NCBI GenBank assembly: GCA_033977485.1
Contig: CM066983.1
Span: forward strand, 67,876,010-67,940,009
Source: Hydrangea macrophylla
Lineage: Eukaryota > Streptophyta > Magnoliopsida > Cornales > Hydrangeaceae
Direction: 5' to 3'
Length of the DNA: 64,000 nucleotides
The position numbers and the translations under genes were made by a program. The notes beneath the pieces are model-generated. The model did not search any database, was not told the DNA's origin, and saw only the letters and a program-made list of their open reading frames with translations. This document shows positions 11,075 through 22,200 of the stretch, piece after piece. How positions within the stretch are numbered: position 1 is the stretch's first letter; every line of letters starts with the position of its first letter.

Positions 11075-11510
11075 TTGTTTTTAGAATGTAATGGATTTAC
11101 ATTCTCGGTTCTCGCAACAGATTTGCGATATCCTTGTTTTGATAATATAACAGATTTATATTCTCGATCCGCATAACAGATTTTCGTTGATCCTTTATTT
11201 TGAGAGTGTAACGGATTTACATTCTCGGTTCTCACAACAGATTTGCGTTTACCCTTTATTTTGAGAGTGTAACGGATTTACATTCTCGGTTCTCGCAACA
11301 AATTTGCGATAACCCCTGTTCTAAGAATATAACAGATTCTCGGTTCTCATAACAGATTTACGTTAATTCCTTGACTAATGCAGAATCTATTTCAGGGGTC
11401 AAGAAGATGCTTTTGATTTAATTTCGAGGATTAACGCAAATCTGTTACGAGAACCGAGAATGTAAATCCGTTACACTCCCAAAATAAAGGGTAAACGCAA
11501 ATATGTAGAG
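11075..11510. repeat. ~60-bp tandem repeat (about five units) with an inverted copy
   Basis: Units of about 60 bp run from roughly 11075 to 11375. Each holds TAACGGATTTACATTCTCGG followed by AACAGATTTGCG, with scattered changes. A partial copy in reverse orientation lies at about 11428-11505. The array sits between the antisense cassette and the 3' LTR. This is the hypervariable 3' region in which Tat elements are known to generate tandem repeats. Confidence 0.8.
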
Positions 11511-11637
11511 AAGACATGATAAGCATGACGCTTGCATAACTAGGTCTATTCAGAAAATACCATTACATAGCATGTGCATCATGATAGGATAGGTGCATCC
11601 ATATGTGTGACTACTTGCGATTGTGCATGTTTGACCC

Positions 11638-11857
11638 CGTGCCCGAACTACGCTTTGGTCTGATTCCTGATAGGATACGTAGGCAGCTCATAATGGAGCA
11701 TGACCAATTAGAATTCCGTTGCGTGCTCACTTCCTTTTGCAACGCATTTTATTTTTACCTAAATCCGACAGTCTAGTCAAAGGTTTGTCTTCACACAGGC
11801 TTTGACATTCACTTATGGCATGCATCGTTCCACAATCTCTGTCAAAGAGGGGCAAAC
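11638..11857 (+). other. Stem-loop motif and polypurine tract of element A
   Basis: At 11642-11692 the motif GAACTACG, TGATTCC, GATACGTAGGCA recurs, matching the copies just after pol. The purine-rich CAAAGAGGGGCAAAC at 11842-11857 abuts the LTR start TGTAGATACCCC, the usual place of the plus-strand primer for reverse transcription. Confidence 0.8.
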
Positions 11858-12129
11858 TGTAGATACCCCAATTTTGACCGACCATCGAATTTAGGAGAGC
11901 ATCACCTCCACGTCCGATGATGATAAGGACCGAAAGATTTGAAGCATTCCAAGCTCTTCAGAAAGTTCTCCAAGCGTGATAAAATTTTCACAGAAAAAGA
12001 AATAACGAGTAATCAGGAGAATTCAGGAGTGAAAACATCACTTTTGGCAAAGATCCCCGAAAATAAGTTTTTAGAAGAAAAAGGAGAAAAGAAAAGACCT
12101 AAAATGGGAAGTTTAATGGAAACCGGCAC

Positions 12130-12430
12130 ATGGCAGTTTTTGCGGCACTCAATGAGTGCCGTACGGCACTCACAGAATGCCGGACCTGCCCTCACTGAAT
12201 GCCGCCGACATTTTTTGACTGCCGTTCGCTTTAACAGTCTGTATTTTGTGGTACAATACGTACATGTATGAGGATAAAACAAAAAAAAAAACTGAAAAGT
12301 AATTTTGACAAAAACACGGCAATCAGCATTTTGAAACGGCTGTCACAGGGTGCCGCGCGGCACTTATTGAATGCCGTTGCGGCTGTCACGAAGTGCCGCA
12401 GCGGCATCCACTGACTGCTGCAAAAGATTT
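12130..12430. repeat. GTGCCG/CGGCAC clusters in the U3 of the element A LTR
   Basis: Two groups, about 12140-12225 and 12345-12425, contain GCGGCACTCAATGAGTGCCG, CGGCACTCACAGAATGCCG and related inverted pairs. They lie about 125-420 bp upstream of the TATA box at 12551, so they occupy the promoter part of the LTR. Confidence 0.78.
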
Positions 12431-12550
12431 TTAACTGCCGCCTTCTGCAGCAGTCTGTCTATTTTCAGGAAGTACGTATTGTACCACCAAATGAGATATT
12501 TACACCTATCTTTTTACTCTAAATTTACTGAAAATACCTGGCTTTTTGTC

Positions 12551-12558
12551 TATAAAAG
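12551..12558 (+). promoter_or_regulatory. TATA box of the element A LTR
   Basis: TATAAAAG lies within the LTR, upstream of a leader-like region with few upstream ATGs and a following pyrimidine-rich tract. Position and sequence fit the RNA polymerase II promoter of an LTR. Confidence 0.6.
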
Positions 12559-13139
12559 AAGAGGGATCTTCTTTGGGATAGGAAGGGAGAGATACCATAA
12601 TATACCAAGAGATCACTACCACTACAACAACACATATGTGAGAGAGATAGAGAGTTTTGAGAGCTTGAAGAATAGCTTGGAAGATCTTCAAAGTAGAGAA
12701 ACTTTGAGGATAGTTTGGAGGTGATCCTCTAACCATAAGTTGTTTCTTTCCATTCTTTCTTTTAAGCTTCTAATCTTCAAACTACTTAGTTTTTCTTTGT
12801 TTCATTTCTTCTTGTTGTTTATACTTCCCTCTTGAGATTCTTAGAGATCCTCAATATCTCTCTTGAAAACTCTTGAGTTTGATCCCTTGATTCCATGTAA
12901 GCTTGTGCTTCCCATGGAAGACTTAAGGTTGATCATCATTTGAAATTTAGTTTTCCTTTGGATTTATTTGTTATGTTTATTATGGATAATTTTTCATGTT
13001 TAATATAGATTGAGCTTGTTATATGTTACTTATAGATTAATTGTTCTTGTAAATTCGATGTGATTGTGATGTTATTGGAGATCATTCGATGTGGCTGTGT
13101 TTATTAGGTGCAAATAAAAACTGGGGAGAGATGTGACTG

Positions 13140-13645
13140 TATTTAGATTACTAACAGATTTTTTTGTTTCAAAAGATATTTCTAACGGATTATACCGTAA
13201 GTATTACTTTATATTTACCGTTAGAAATGATATTCCTAACGGCAATTTACCATTAGTAATTCTATGTTGCTAACGGATATTTTTCGTTAGTTTTACTATG
13301 AAAGTGTTCGAAAATTGCTAGATGGCTATTATATTTAATCCGTTAAAATTGTTATTTCTAACGGCAATTTACCGTTAGTAAAATTAACGAAAGTGTTACA
13401 ATTGTTGGATTACTGGCCACATTTTACCGTTAGCAAAAATATTCCTAGCGGTAATTTACCGTTAGTAAATATATTTTTCGAACAGTGATTTACCGTTAGT
13501 AAATATACTTTTCTAACGGTAATTTACCGTTACAAAAAATGCGTTAGAAATATTCCCCCCACTTTATTTCTAACGGTAACTTACCGTTAGAAATAATTTT
13601 CCTATTGATAAATTACCGTTAAGAAAGTGGCCTTTTGGTGTAGTG
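13140..13645. mobile_element. CACTA-like transposon end with subterminal repeats
   Basis: About 500 bp are filled with direct and inverted copies of TAACGGTAATTTACCGTTAG-type motifs, as in CACTA (En/Spm) subterminal regions. The right edge reads CCTTTTGGTGTAGTG; its reverse complement starts CACTACACCAAAAGG, a CACTA-type terminus ending at 13645. No left terminus or transposase was found, so this is a truncated end or a solo terminal fragment. Confidence 0.6.
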
Positions 13646-14575
13646 GATATTCTATCCCATGTGATATTCTAGCCCACGACCATCCCAATTTAAACTTCAT
13701 TATGTCTATTCTCATTTTAGCCCAACCCAATTAAGTATTCCAAACCTTGTTGGATACCATACTATGTGGTTTTTTTTTGGATAGGTGCATAACACCATGC
13801 CTTGTTGATTCAAATAGTTTATATTTATCCGCCCTTATATATTGATCTCATTATCTTTTCTTATCTCATTATCAAAAATGTATAATACACAGACCAAAAA
13901 AAAATAATCGGAGGCACTGTCCCCGAACCCCCGTATAACTTTCTTAGCCCTATCACGTTGGTACCTACTGAATGAAATTTCTGACTATGCCCTTGAATAA
14001 ATATGTATGCTTCCAAGCTTGTCGTCACAGAATCCATGTCCTCCTTTTTCTGACCATTGGAAAAAACCCCCACTAGAATCTAAAAAAAAAAACAAACAAA
14101 CAAAAACAAAAGAACTTGATGAAGTTACTTGTTTTCTGCAAATTTTATTTCGGAGATCTGCTACTTTAGAGCATTTCCAATGTTAAATGCTATTTTTTTC
14201 ATGTCAAACCTATATTTTGGTATTGCTATAGTGCTAAAATGCTATGTTTTAGCATATGTGCTCTATTAGTACATGCTAAATGAAATGCTATTCCTTTCCG
14301 TGTATTGAAAAAAGTTAGATATTGCCTTGTTAGTATGCCAAATTATAGCATGACTCTTTAAAAATGCATTTATACTGGTGTGCCAAATATCAAGCCAAAT
14401 TATAGCGTGAAATGGTTGTTTAAAGCTTTTCATTTTTAATTGTGTATGTCTACAGAAAGATCTAACTTCACACATTCTCAGAAGACTTGGAGAATTTGGA
14501 AGTCTTCTTGTTCATCCATCATCTTTATGAGGGAAGAAAATTGAGTGTAGAAAACTGTAAAACTTTGGGGTGTTA
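13646..14575. other. Unassigned AT-rich sequence
   Basis: No coding region is recognised. From about 14168 it begins with AGAGCATTTCCAATG, a phrase often seen at the ends of plant MITEs, and holds repeated words such as AATGCTA and CCAAATTATAGC; no matching right terminus was found. The chromovirus integrase frame loses similarity at about 14575, so a breakpoint lies there. Confidence 0.4.
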
Positions 14576-14828
14576 TCCCTATGCTCGAATGATAACTGTT
14601 GTTATAGGCGAACTCAATAAAAGGTAAATGAATCTTCCAAGAATTCTCAAAATCAATGACACAAGCACATAACATGTCTTCCATTACTTGATTAACTCGT
14701 TCAGTTTGACCATCGGTCTATGGATGAAAGGCTGAACTCAAAATCAATGTCGTTCCCATTGTTATTTGGAGACTCTCCTAAAACTCTGCAGTGCAATGAG
14801 AATCTCGATCTGACATGAAAGAAACAGG
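14576..14828 (-). pseudogene. Chromovirus integrase, downstream piece (continues from 34928)
   Basis: Read on the minus strand from 14828, the frame gives VSFMSDRD, FHP*TDGQTERVNQ and MEDMLCACVIDF, the second half of a Ty3/gypsy integrase core (SDRD holds the second catalytic D). Similarity ends after SSIGITP at about 14576. The first half of the same gene stops at the other side of element B (34933), and the ACAGG target duplication belongs to both pieces. Two stops break this part (CAG to TAG type in HP*TDG). Confidence 0.85.
14824..14828. repeat. Target site duplication ACAGG, left copy
   Basis: ACAGG directly precedes the TG of the LTR at 14829 and matches ACAGG at 34928-34932 directly after the CA of the far LTR. 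Five bases is the usual Ty3/gypsy duplication length. Confidence 0.9.
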
Positions 14829-17800
14829 TGTGGACACGCGGAATCGCTCGTCCACTCTTTTTAGTTTTGTTTTGAGATTGTTTTTGAAAAAGGAAAGGAA
14901 AAAGTCTATTGAAAACAGATACAGAGTCGCCACTTGGTCTTTAAGGAACCAAGAAATCTAATTTTGACTCACCCAAATGGATAAAGGGCACCAGCCCTTC
15001 ATAACCAAAGAACTTGGCTACGAGAGAGGAAGGAGCCTTTGTCGCAACTAAAACACACTCAACTCACCCCGTCTTTCGACGGGCCTCAATTAGCATCCAA
15101 ATAATCATCTTATACTATGTTTGGTTCGACAAATAATACTATGATAGTATATTACATCACACAAGAATTTTAAAATGGAAGATCGAAAGATAAGATATCA
15201 TTCAAAAGATCTAAGCCAAGTATCACACAATGTAAAGGTGAAAGATCACACAAACAAACTTAAGAAAAATTTTCTAATCATATATAAAGTAAACAAGTTT
15301 TCCTAATCTAGGAGGGGACATGGATTGTTCTTGAAGCAAATAATCAAAGAGATCAAAATATGCTGAGCAAGCTAGAGTGATGCATGTTAATTTTGGGAAA
15401 AAAAGACCTCTCAATCCCCGGGACGGATGAGAAAGGAGGATTAGATCGAGGGGAAGCATGAACGTGTGATCATGATCATTCCTTATAATCTTCTTAGATT
15501 AGGAGTTACAAAAACCCCAAATCTTGCATGAATGCAATGTATGATCCTAGAATGTGCAAAGGTTGTTGTGTGCTTGTGTACATGGACTTTCTAAAGTGAC
15601 TTAGAAGTCTAGAAGATGAATGAATGCATGAGGGAAATCACCTTGGGATATGTACAAATTTGGTATGACCACTTCTTTGGACATGAACAAATTTGGAGTG
15701 TATGTAAGCATCAAATCAAAGAATGAAAGCAAAATAATGTTTGCTGTGAATAGTGGATAGAACAGTGACTTGATCTTGTAGAAAATGAAAAGAGGGATTA
15801 GGAATGTTTTCAATGAATGATTTTTGATGGAGATCTTCCTAATTGTGTCTAGAACACAACACAAAATTCCAATCTTTAATAACTATCACAGATTGATAGA
15901 AATCATATAAACAATAGAGGTTATTCAGAAACATAGTCCGTACTGTCGACTGAAATGTTAGAAAATCTTAGAAAATGAAAACAAAACATCTAGTGGCCCA
16001 TATTATACAGAAAGTTCCTTAAGATATTGAAATTCAAGGAAAAAATAAGTTGGGACCACTCCTGTTGGAAAAGGTTTCTGTCAAACAAGTTGAAAGTTAA
16101 CCTAGCTGCTGTGACAGCAGAGGCAGAATGTTTAGGAGGAATGTTTGGACAAAAATGGACCCCTTTCAAGTGCTTCCATGTCAAGCCAAAAATCATGGGT
16201 GTTCTATAATGAGTTAGAAAGACTTTCCAAGTGGTCTTGCATTCATATATTGAGTATTGAACTCAAAATAATTCTTTGAAGTTAAATGACTCACTGTTTT
16301 GAAGGTCTTGAGAGAACAAGGTTTATTTCTTGAAATCAAAATGAGGGGTTTCAGAGAGGGTTTTGAAATGGGGGTTTTGAAAACATATTTTCAATACTTA
16401 ATGAAGATTATAACCACTTAAAATGTCAACATTTGACTCACATCAAGAACCTCCAAGATTATTGGAAAGTATTATTTCCATTTTAAAGACAACTTCATGG
16501 ATACATAGGAATGTATTGGAGTTGAAATCATCATCTATCAAACATGTTTTTGAGGTCAAGAGCTACTATCCATAAGGATTCACTCACCTCAAACTTCATG
16601 TCATCATCTAGATGATGATAGAATAGTAAGTAAATAAAGAAAACAAAAAAAAAAAAAAAAAAGAAATGAGGTAATAGAAGATGAGCAAATATAAACAAGC
16701 AAATAGATAGCAATCAATAGATGATATTCATGATGATCTTGGACTTATAGCTTTATGTTTCACTCATGTATGGTGACTTTGGACATGGAACTAGCTTTCT
16801 CTCTCATAAATACACACTAGAATGGTAGTTGAGTGTATTGAATGTGAAGTAAATAGAAGTAATGAAGTAAAAACAAAGTTTAAAACTCACTTTCTTGTTT
16901 GAAAATCAAAGGAGGCTTCTTTTCTCTCTATTCTAACCTTATCTCTACAACTTTCTCTCTAAAACTTTTTAAAACTTGCATTTGACACTTCCCCAAAATG
17001 AGAAGTCAAGGGGGGTTTATATAGGCTAATTTGGGGTGGTTTTGGGGTTTTAGAAGTACTCCCATTGGTCCCAAACATCTGTGAGCATAGAACTACGTCG
17101 TTTTGGTTTCTAATTAATCAAAATGAACTCCAAATTGAGGTTGTGATATACCGCTGGAAAGGTAATAAAGTCTAATTTACATAAAAAATAGTTCGGAGAT
17201 AAGTCACTTTGAAAAATTTTGCGATATTCGCAAAAAAAGCCAATTTGATCGCCTTTTTCACCTTCGGAAATTCACAATAAATTCGTTTGAAATTAAAAAA
17301 TTATGTGCGATATACCGTCGGGAAGCTATTGACCTCTAGTATCCATGAAAAATGTTTGAAAAATGCTACGGTGCTCCGATTTCAAAGTCAACTTTTGGTC
17401 AAACTTGTCAAACTTGGGATTCCCGGGAAGTTCTGAAACCTCTGGGAGCTCCCAAGAGCTGATGGTTCGTTCGATTTTATTTTAAAACTCATTTTAATAC
17501 TTTCCACATGATCTAGAATGATTTCGGAACTTTTTGGCAAATTTGGACGATTTCGGTCAAACCTTGGTCATACCTTGGTCAAACTTGGTCAAACTGTCAA
17601 CGAGGACTTTCTGGGAACTTCCGGGACTTCCGAGGGTCTCTAGGAGCCGACGATTTCATCCGATCTTGTTTTAGAACTCATTTTATTGTTTTTCTTATGA
17701 CGTTGTGCGTTTCAGAACATTTGATCTGAATCCGGGAGCGTTCGGGCTTTCAGGGGTATTTTGGTCATTCTGAGCATTTTGGGAGATAGAACTAACTTCC

Positions 17801-17889
17801 AAGAGTCCTCTTTGAGTATTTTCGATCATTGTGAACTACCAAGCTATGGGTCTCCTAAATCTAATAGCCGACAAAATGGGGTGTCTACA
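14829..17889 (-). repeat. 3' LTR of element B (3061 bp)
   Basis: It begins on the minus strand with TGTAGACACCCC at 17889 and ends at 14829 (TGTGGACAC on the plus strand). It aligns along its length with 31667-34927. Near 17018-17030 the minus strand reads CCTATATAAACC, a TATA box. Relative to the 5' LTR it lacks about 200 bp at about 17120, including the palindromic GTGCCG cluster. Confidence 0.93.
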
Positions 17890-18115
17890 GTTTGCCCCTC
17901 TTTGGCATGAACTTGCGAGGCAACGCGTGTCGTAAGCTAGTGCCAAAGTTTTGAAGAGACAGGTCTTTTTGGAGGCAATAGATTTAGGATAAAAGTGTTG
18001 CAAAGATGTAATGATAGAAACATGATGCTAGGGCGGGGCAGGTCGTGCTCTTTGTGAGCTGCCTATGTATCCCAAGGGGAATCAGACCAAGACGTAGTTC
18101 GGGGCACAAAGGAAC
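17890..18115 (-). other. Polypurine tract and stem-loop motif of element B
   Basis: On the minus strand GCCAAAGAGGGGCAAAC (17906-17890) abuts the LTR start. Upstream of it, at about 18110-18050, is GAACTACGTCTTGGTCTGATTCCCC with GGGATACATAGGCAGC. Both match the arrangement in element A (11638-11857). Confidence 0.8.
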
Positions 18116-18619
18116 AAATCGCACATGCACAACAAGACAAGCGAATGCTATGTTATGAGGATGATATGCAATGCATGGATGTGATATGAATTACGTCCTG
18201 AGTCCTATCATGTTTAGTGTTCTGATCTTAGTATGAGCTGGTACTATGGGGTGTGTGCCACTCCGAGTGGAGTTATGCCGTGCTAGTGTCTCCGACTGTT
18301 ATGCAGTGGCCGACTCGGATAAAGACACAATGGTTTGGAAGACTCTGGGTCTCGGGGCAAACTTGTTAAATTCTGAGAAACGTGCTTTGTAAGTGAAATG
18401 GATTAGACGCAAGGTTTTAGAGGATGACAACCAAAGGTGACCGAGGGATCTTGTGATAACCGATAAGTGTGAAAGCTATGATAATGGATAAATGAGAAAA
18501 CTCATGATAATTAGGAGACATGGAGTCGTGGAATGACGGTGCTCTTTGAAAACTGGACACGGGCGATGTTCTGGTTATTCCTGATGACCTATCTTTGGGA
18601 GTCGCTTCTGCTTTTGCTA
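18116..18619. other. Spacer before the tandem repeats of element B
   Basis: No gene or clear repeat is seen. It is the equivalent of the stretch between the ~60-bp array and the polypurine tract in element A. Confidence 0.5.
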
Positions 18620-19315
18620 CTTTCTGCTGGGAATAGTGGGAACTAGTATCCTTCCGTATTTTTCCTCGGGGGATGGCATAGGACTCTCAGAGAATCTCTC
18701 TTTTCTTGATCAGGAACCAGGACCCATCTCTGAATCTCTCACGGTTGATCAAATCTTCCGGCGCTCAATCCAAGAGGGCCGGTCGGGGCCTTCGGGAGCT
18801 GGTATCTCTATTTCTGTCCCCAGCGGATGGTGTAGGATTCTCGGAGAATCTCTCTTAACTATTTCTTGATTGGGAACCAGGACCCATTTCTGAATCTCTC
18901 ACGGTTGATCGGATCTTGGCAATGGTCAGTCTGAAAAGCCAATTCGAGCCTTCTGGAGCTGATATCTTTCTGTTTCTGTCCTCGGGGGATGATGTAGGAT
19001 TCTCATAGAATCTCTCTTAACTGTTTCTTGATCGGGAACCAGGACCCATCTCTGAATCTCTCACGGTTGATCAGATCTTGGCAATGGTCAGTCTGAAAAG
19101 CCAATTCGGGCCTTCGGGAGCTAATATCTTTCTGTTTCTGTCCTCGGGGGATGATGTAGGATTCATGGAGAATCTCTCTTAACTGTTTCTTGATTAGGAA
19201 CCAGGACCCATCTTTGAATCTTTCACGGTTGATCAGATCTTGGTAATGGTCAGTCTGAAAAGTCAATTCGGGCCTTCGGGGGCTGATATCTTTCTGTTTT
19301 TGTCCTTAGGGGATT
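18620..19315. repeat. ~162-bp tandem repeat, about four units
   Basis: The string GGAACCAGGACCC recurs at 18713, 18873, 19035 and 19197, spacing 160-162 bp. Each unit carries CTGAATCTCTCACGGTTGATC, then GGGCCTTCGGGAGCT and CTCGGGGGATG. The first unit has a shorter middle part. It lies between the LTR and the antisense cassette, at the place where element A has a wholly different ~60-bp array. Confidence 0.85.
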
Positions 19316-19715
19316 AACTAAATCTGCTGGGGTTAAAATGGATCTGTTGAGGATAAAATCTCATAAATCTTGACTAAAATGGGCCACCGGGGCTAATCGG
19401 GATCATGAATGGGCTAAAATGGGTCAAAATGGGCCAAAATGGGCTAAAACGGAGTAAAGCGGGGCCCGCGGGGAGCACTGCCGTGGCAGCACTGATTGGC
19501 CGGACTTCATGTATGTATATCTCAGGTTTTTGAGCATTTTAAGCTAATTTTTGGCCATTTCAGGGTGCCTTTGGAGCCAAAATCTGTCAAAACACAGCTT
19601 GTGCACGCTCAGGGGAGTAATCTTTCCCCATGATTGGAATTTTGATTGGTGTTTTGGTTTGTTCCATTTTTCAAGAAGAAAGTTTGGTTTTAGTTTCCAT
19701 TTTTCTTGCAGATCC
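19316..19715 (+). other. Upstream region of the antisense PMD gene in element B
   Basis: Short repeats of AATGGG(C/T)(C/T)AAAA occur at 19370-19450. A GC-rich group follows at 19459-19500 with GCACTGCCGTGGCAGCACTG, related to the GTGCCG clusters of element A, about 215-255 bp upstream of the ATG at 19716. No other signal was seen. Confidence 0.5.
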
Positions 19716-21895
19716 ATGGCTTCGAGCTCAAGGAGACCGTCTAAGAAGGCCAAGGAATGAATAAAAGTTGAGAGCCAAACCCCAGACTTGATTTTACGGG
19801 ACCCCCAACGTCATCTTTCAGCCGCGGCTCTAGCAAGCCTGGTATGTGAAGCTTTCGACAGTTTAGGACTATTTTGTGCATTGTGCTAGTTTTATGAACT
19901 GTAGTGTGCACCTAGAGTTTGTTGGAAGCTTGTTTTGTGCTCGTATGTTGATTTTGTGAAGTTGGACTTTGGGTAGTGAATAGTGATTTTATGCTCATTC
20001 TTTTTTTATTTATCATTTTTGACGTGTGTAGGTGCTGGAAGTAACATTGAAGGGCCATGGTAGCCTTGCTCATGCTTTTCTATGCTACACCCAACTCTCG
20101 CCTGCCGTCAAGAGAATGATAGATGATGTCGGGTTTGGCGGCTTTGTCTGCCTAGTTTCAAAGAGTACCAACGATATGGCGTATTTTTATGCTCTTGCTG
20201 AGAAATGGTGGGATACCACCAATACTTTCCATCTGCCATTTGGTGAGATGACAATGACGCCTTTTGATTTTTCCATGAATACCGGCTTGAGGTTTGGTGG
20301 GAAGCCCCTAGTCTTGGATTACTTCTATGAGATTGACCCTGAAGCTGTAGAGATGCTGATTGGGGTTGTTCCTCCTAATCTGGAGAGGCACTGGTTCTCT
20401 TGTGGCTGGCTTTATCGGGCCTATGGCAGAGGGAATCACAACCAATCTTAGCTTTTGAGGGTATTTCTTCTGTATGTCCTTGGTTGCTCGATTTTTGTGA
20501 CACAGAATGACCAGGTGAGCTTGAGGCTTCTTTCTTGCTTGGCGACCATTGGTGAGATCCCCTCTTATGACTGGGGCGGTGCTGCCTTGGTCAACCTTTA
20601 CAAGCATCTGGGTGAGGTTTTCCAGGGTGACATCAAATTGACTGGGGGATTCTGGCGAGCTTGGGAGGTATGTACTGTAACCTCTGTTATCTTCCAGCTT
20701 TTTGATTTCCGTGCTTCTTCTCTTTTCTGATTTTCCCTTTGTCTGTGCAACTTTGGAGTTTTGAGTACTTGAAGATGTTGGCTCCTTCCCCTGCTGATGA
20801 ATCAGGTGAAGATGAGGACGGCATGGCTCCTGTGCCTTTGTTCCCCCGGGGCTTGAGATGGCGGAGGGATGTTGTCGGGATAAAGAGCGGGGCTCATCGG
20901 ATTGTTCTCCTCAGAAACTTCTTATCTGGACTGACAACTACTAGCGTTGATTGGACGCCTTGGGAGTGCGTTGCCTATACTGCCCCAGAGGAGATACAAG
21001 CGGTTAGGTCCCTTGCCTCTTGTCGACTTCTGATGGAAAGTATCGAAAGCAGGAAATGGTTCCTTGGCGAGCGAGCGTCTCGACAGGTGGTTGTTGGTCT
21101 GAGGTATCGCGTCCCTCATAATCCTCCTGTGATGGATGCTGATGACCTTTCCGGTGATGCTTTGCTGGCGGCCTTAGCTGGTACTGATGTTTGGGATCAC
21201 TTTCTCTCTGAGACCGGCTATGAGACTTACCGTGGCCGCTTCCTGATGCCCAACTTCCTACTCCTAGATGTGAGTTTCTTTTTCGTTTTTGTCTCTATTC
21301 GTTGCCTATGTTTTTTACTCATCTTTTCCCTAACTTATTTTGTGCCTACAACTTCACGAGATGTACAGGAGACAGGTTCTCCCAGTTTCTGATCCTATCC
21401 CTCCTTGGGATTGGACCGTTATGTTTTGGGTGCAGATGGCTCTCCCTAGGTTATGGAGGTACCACGGGCCACATGTGGGTATCCCACCCAGCCAGCAGGC
21501 ATCCTCAACGTCCCTTGGAGTTATGCTGAGGAGGGCCACGCCTTGGCAGCTAGCTTATGGTCGTTGGTCCTCACGCGAGACCATCGGGTATGTCTCTAAT
21601 TTTGAGCTCCTTAAGGTTATGAGGTCCTAACCCTGATTTTGCCCTTGACAGATGGATGGTATGAGGCAGTTCGCCACTAGTCAGATGGCACCCTTGGTAA
21701 GTTTCTGACTCGACTTCGCTTTTGTACTTTTTGTTGTTTCTCTACTAATTGCTTTCATTTTATTTGTGTGTGCAGTATCGCGGGGGTGGTGCCGGTTCAT
21801 CGAGGACCGGGCTGAGGTACAGAGGTGGCAGGAGGAGGCCATTGCCGACGTACACTCTGGGTGGCCCGACAGAGGACGAAGACGAGGAAGTCTGA
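19716..21895 (+). pseudogene. Antisense gene 1 of element B: multi-exon PMD (MAIN-like) gene
   Basis: Plant mobile domain gene running against gag-pol. Exons by splice sites: 19716-19841, 20032-20667, about 20745-21269, 21376-21587, 21652-21696, 21776-21895. Exon 2 holds the PMD core: LKGHGSLAHAF, ALAEKWWDTTNTFHLPFGEMT, FDFSMNTGLRFGGK and LYVLGCSIFVTQNDQVS. Exon 3 has QLWSFEYL and ends LLLD; exon 4 has IPPWDWTV; the last exon is RG-rich and ends EDEDEEV. Breaks: TGA at codon 15, TAG in exon 2 (about 20450), a likely lost acceptor before exon 3 (GTGCAA where CAG is expected nearby) and a frameshift in exon 4 near 21510. Introns sit at the same phase-0 sites as in element A, so exon structure predates the split of the two elements. 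Confidence 0.78.
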
Positions 21896-22200
21896 GGCCT
21901 CCTAAGCGGGGATGTTTGTTTTATCTTCATTTCATGTTTTCAATTGGGTTGTGCTAGTGAATAATGTGACTGATGGACAATGTGTAAGACAATGTATAGG
22001 ATGATGTGTAGGATGATTTATCACCATTGACAAAGTACTATGATGTTTTGCCTTTCGAGCCGGATAGTTTCCGGTTTGAATGCGCAGTTGTGTGCTTCCT
22101 TTGGTTGGTGGTTGTGCATTGTTATTCTTTGATTGTTGATGTTACTGCGACGAGCAGCCTTGTAATAGTGAGTGTGTTTGCCTTGCAGGTGGGATAGTAC

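Larger units (their letters stand above)
1..13140 (+). mobile_element. Element A: Tat-lineage Ty3/gypsy LTR retrotransposon, 5' end outside the window
   Basis: The order on the plus strand is protease/G-patch, RT, RNase H, archaeal-type RNase H, integrase, antisense gene pair, tandem repeats, polypurine tract and 3' LTR. A second RNase H between RNase H and integrase is the known hallmark of the Tat/Ogre group. The 5' LTR and most of gag lie left of base 1; bases 1-208 look like the gag-protease linker and hold no clear domain. The 3' LTR begins TGTAGATACCCC at 11858 and can be followed to about 13140, where CACTA-like repeats begin, so its right end was not found. At least 13 kb is visible. 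Nonsense codons throughout show that the copy is dead. Confidence 0.9.
11858..13140 (+). repeat. 3' LTR of element A, right part lost or interrupted
   Basis: It starts TGTAGATACCCC directly after the polypurine tract. It contains two GTGCCG palindromic groups, then a TATA box at 12551 and a pyrimidine-rich transcribed leader (12720-12850). The expected CA end was not found; from about 13140 the sequence turns into CACTA-like repeats. The LTR body is not visibly similar to that of element B beyond the terminal bases, so A and B are different families of one lineage. Confidence 0.75.

Noticed and set aside
11075..11375. Regular ~60-bp repeats that resemble a CRISPR array at first sight
   Set aside because: Units are contiguous without unique spacers, lie in a plant retrotransposon and match the known tandem-repeat zone of Tat elements.
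14168..14480. Possible MITE starting AGAGCATTTCCAATG
   Set aside because: No matching inverted end or target duplication was found, so it is mentioned only as unassigned sequence.
20739..21392. Single 217-codon ORF as an independent gene
   Set aside because: It is exon 3 of the PMD gene read through into the next intron after the GT donor at 21270.
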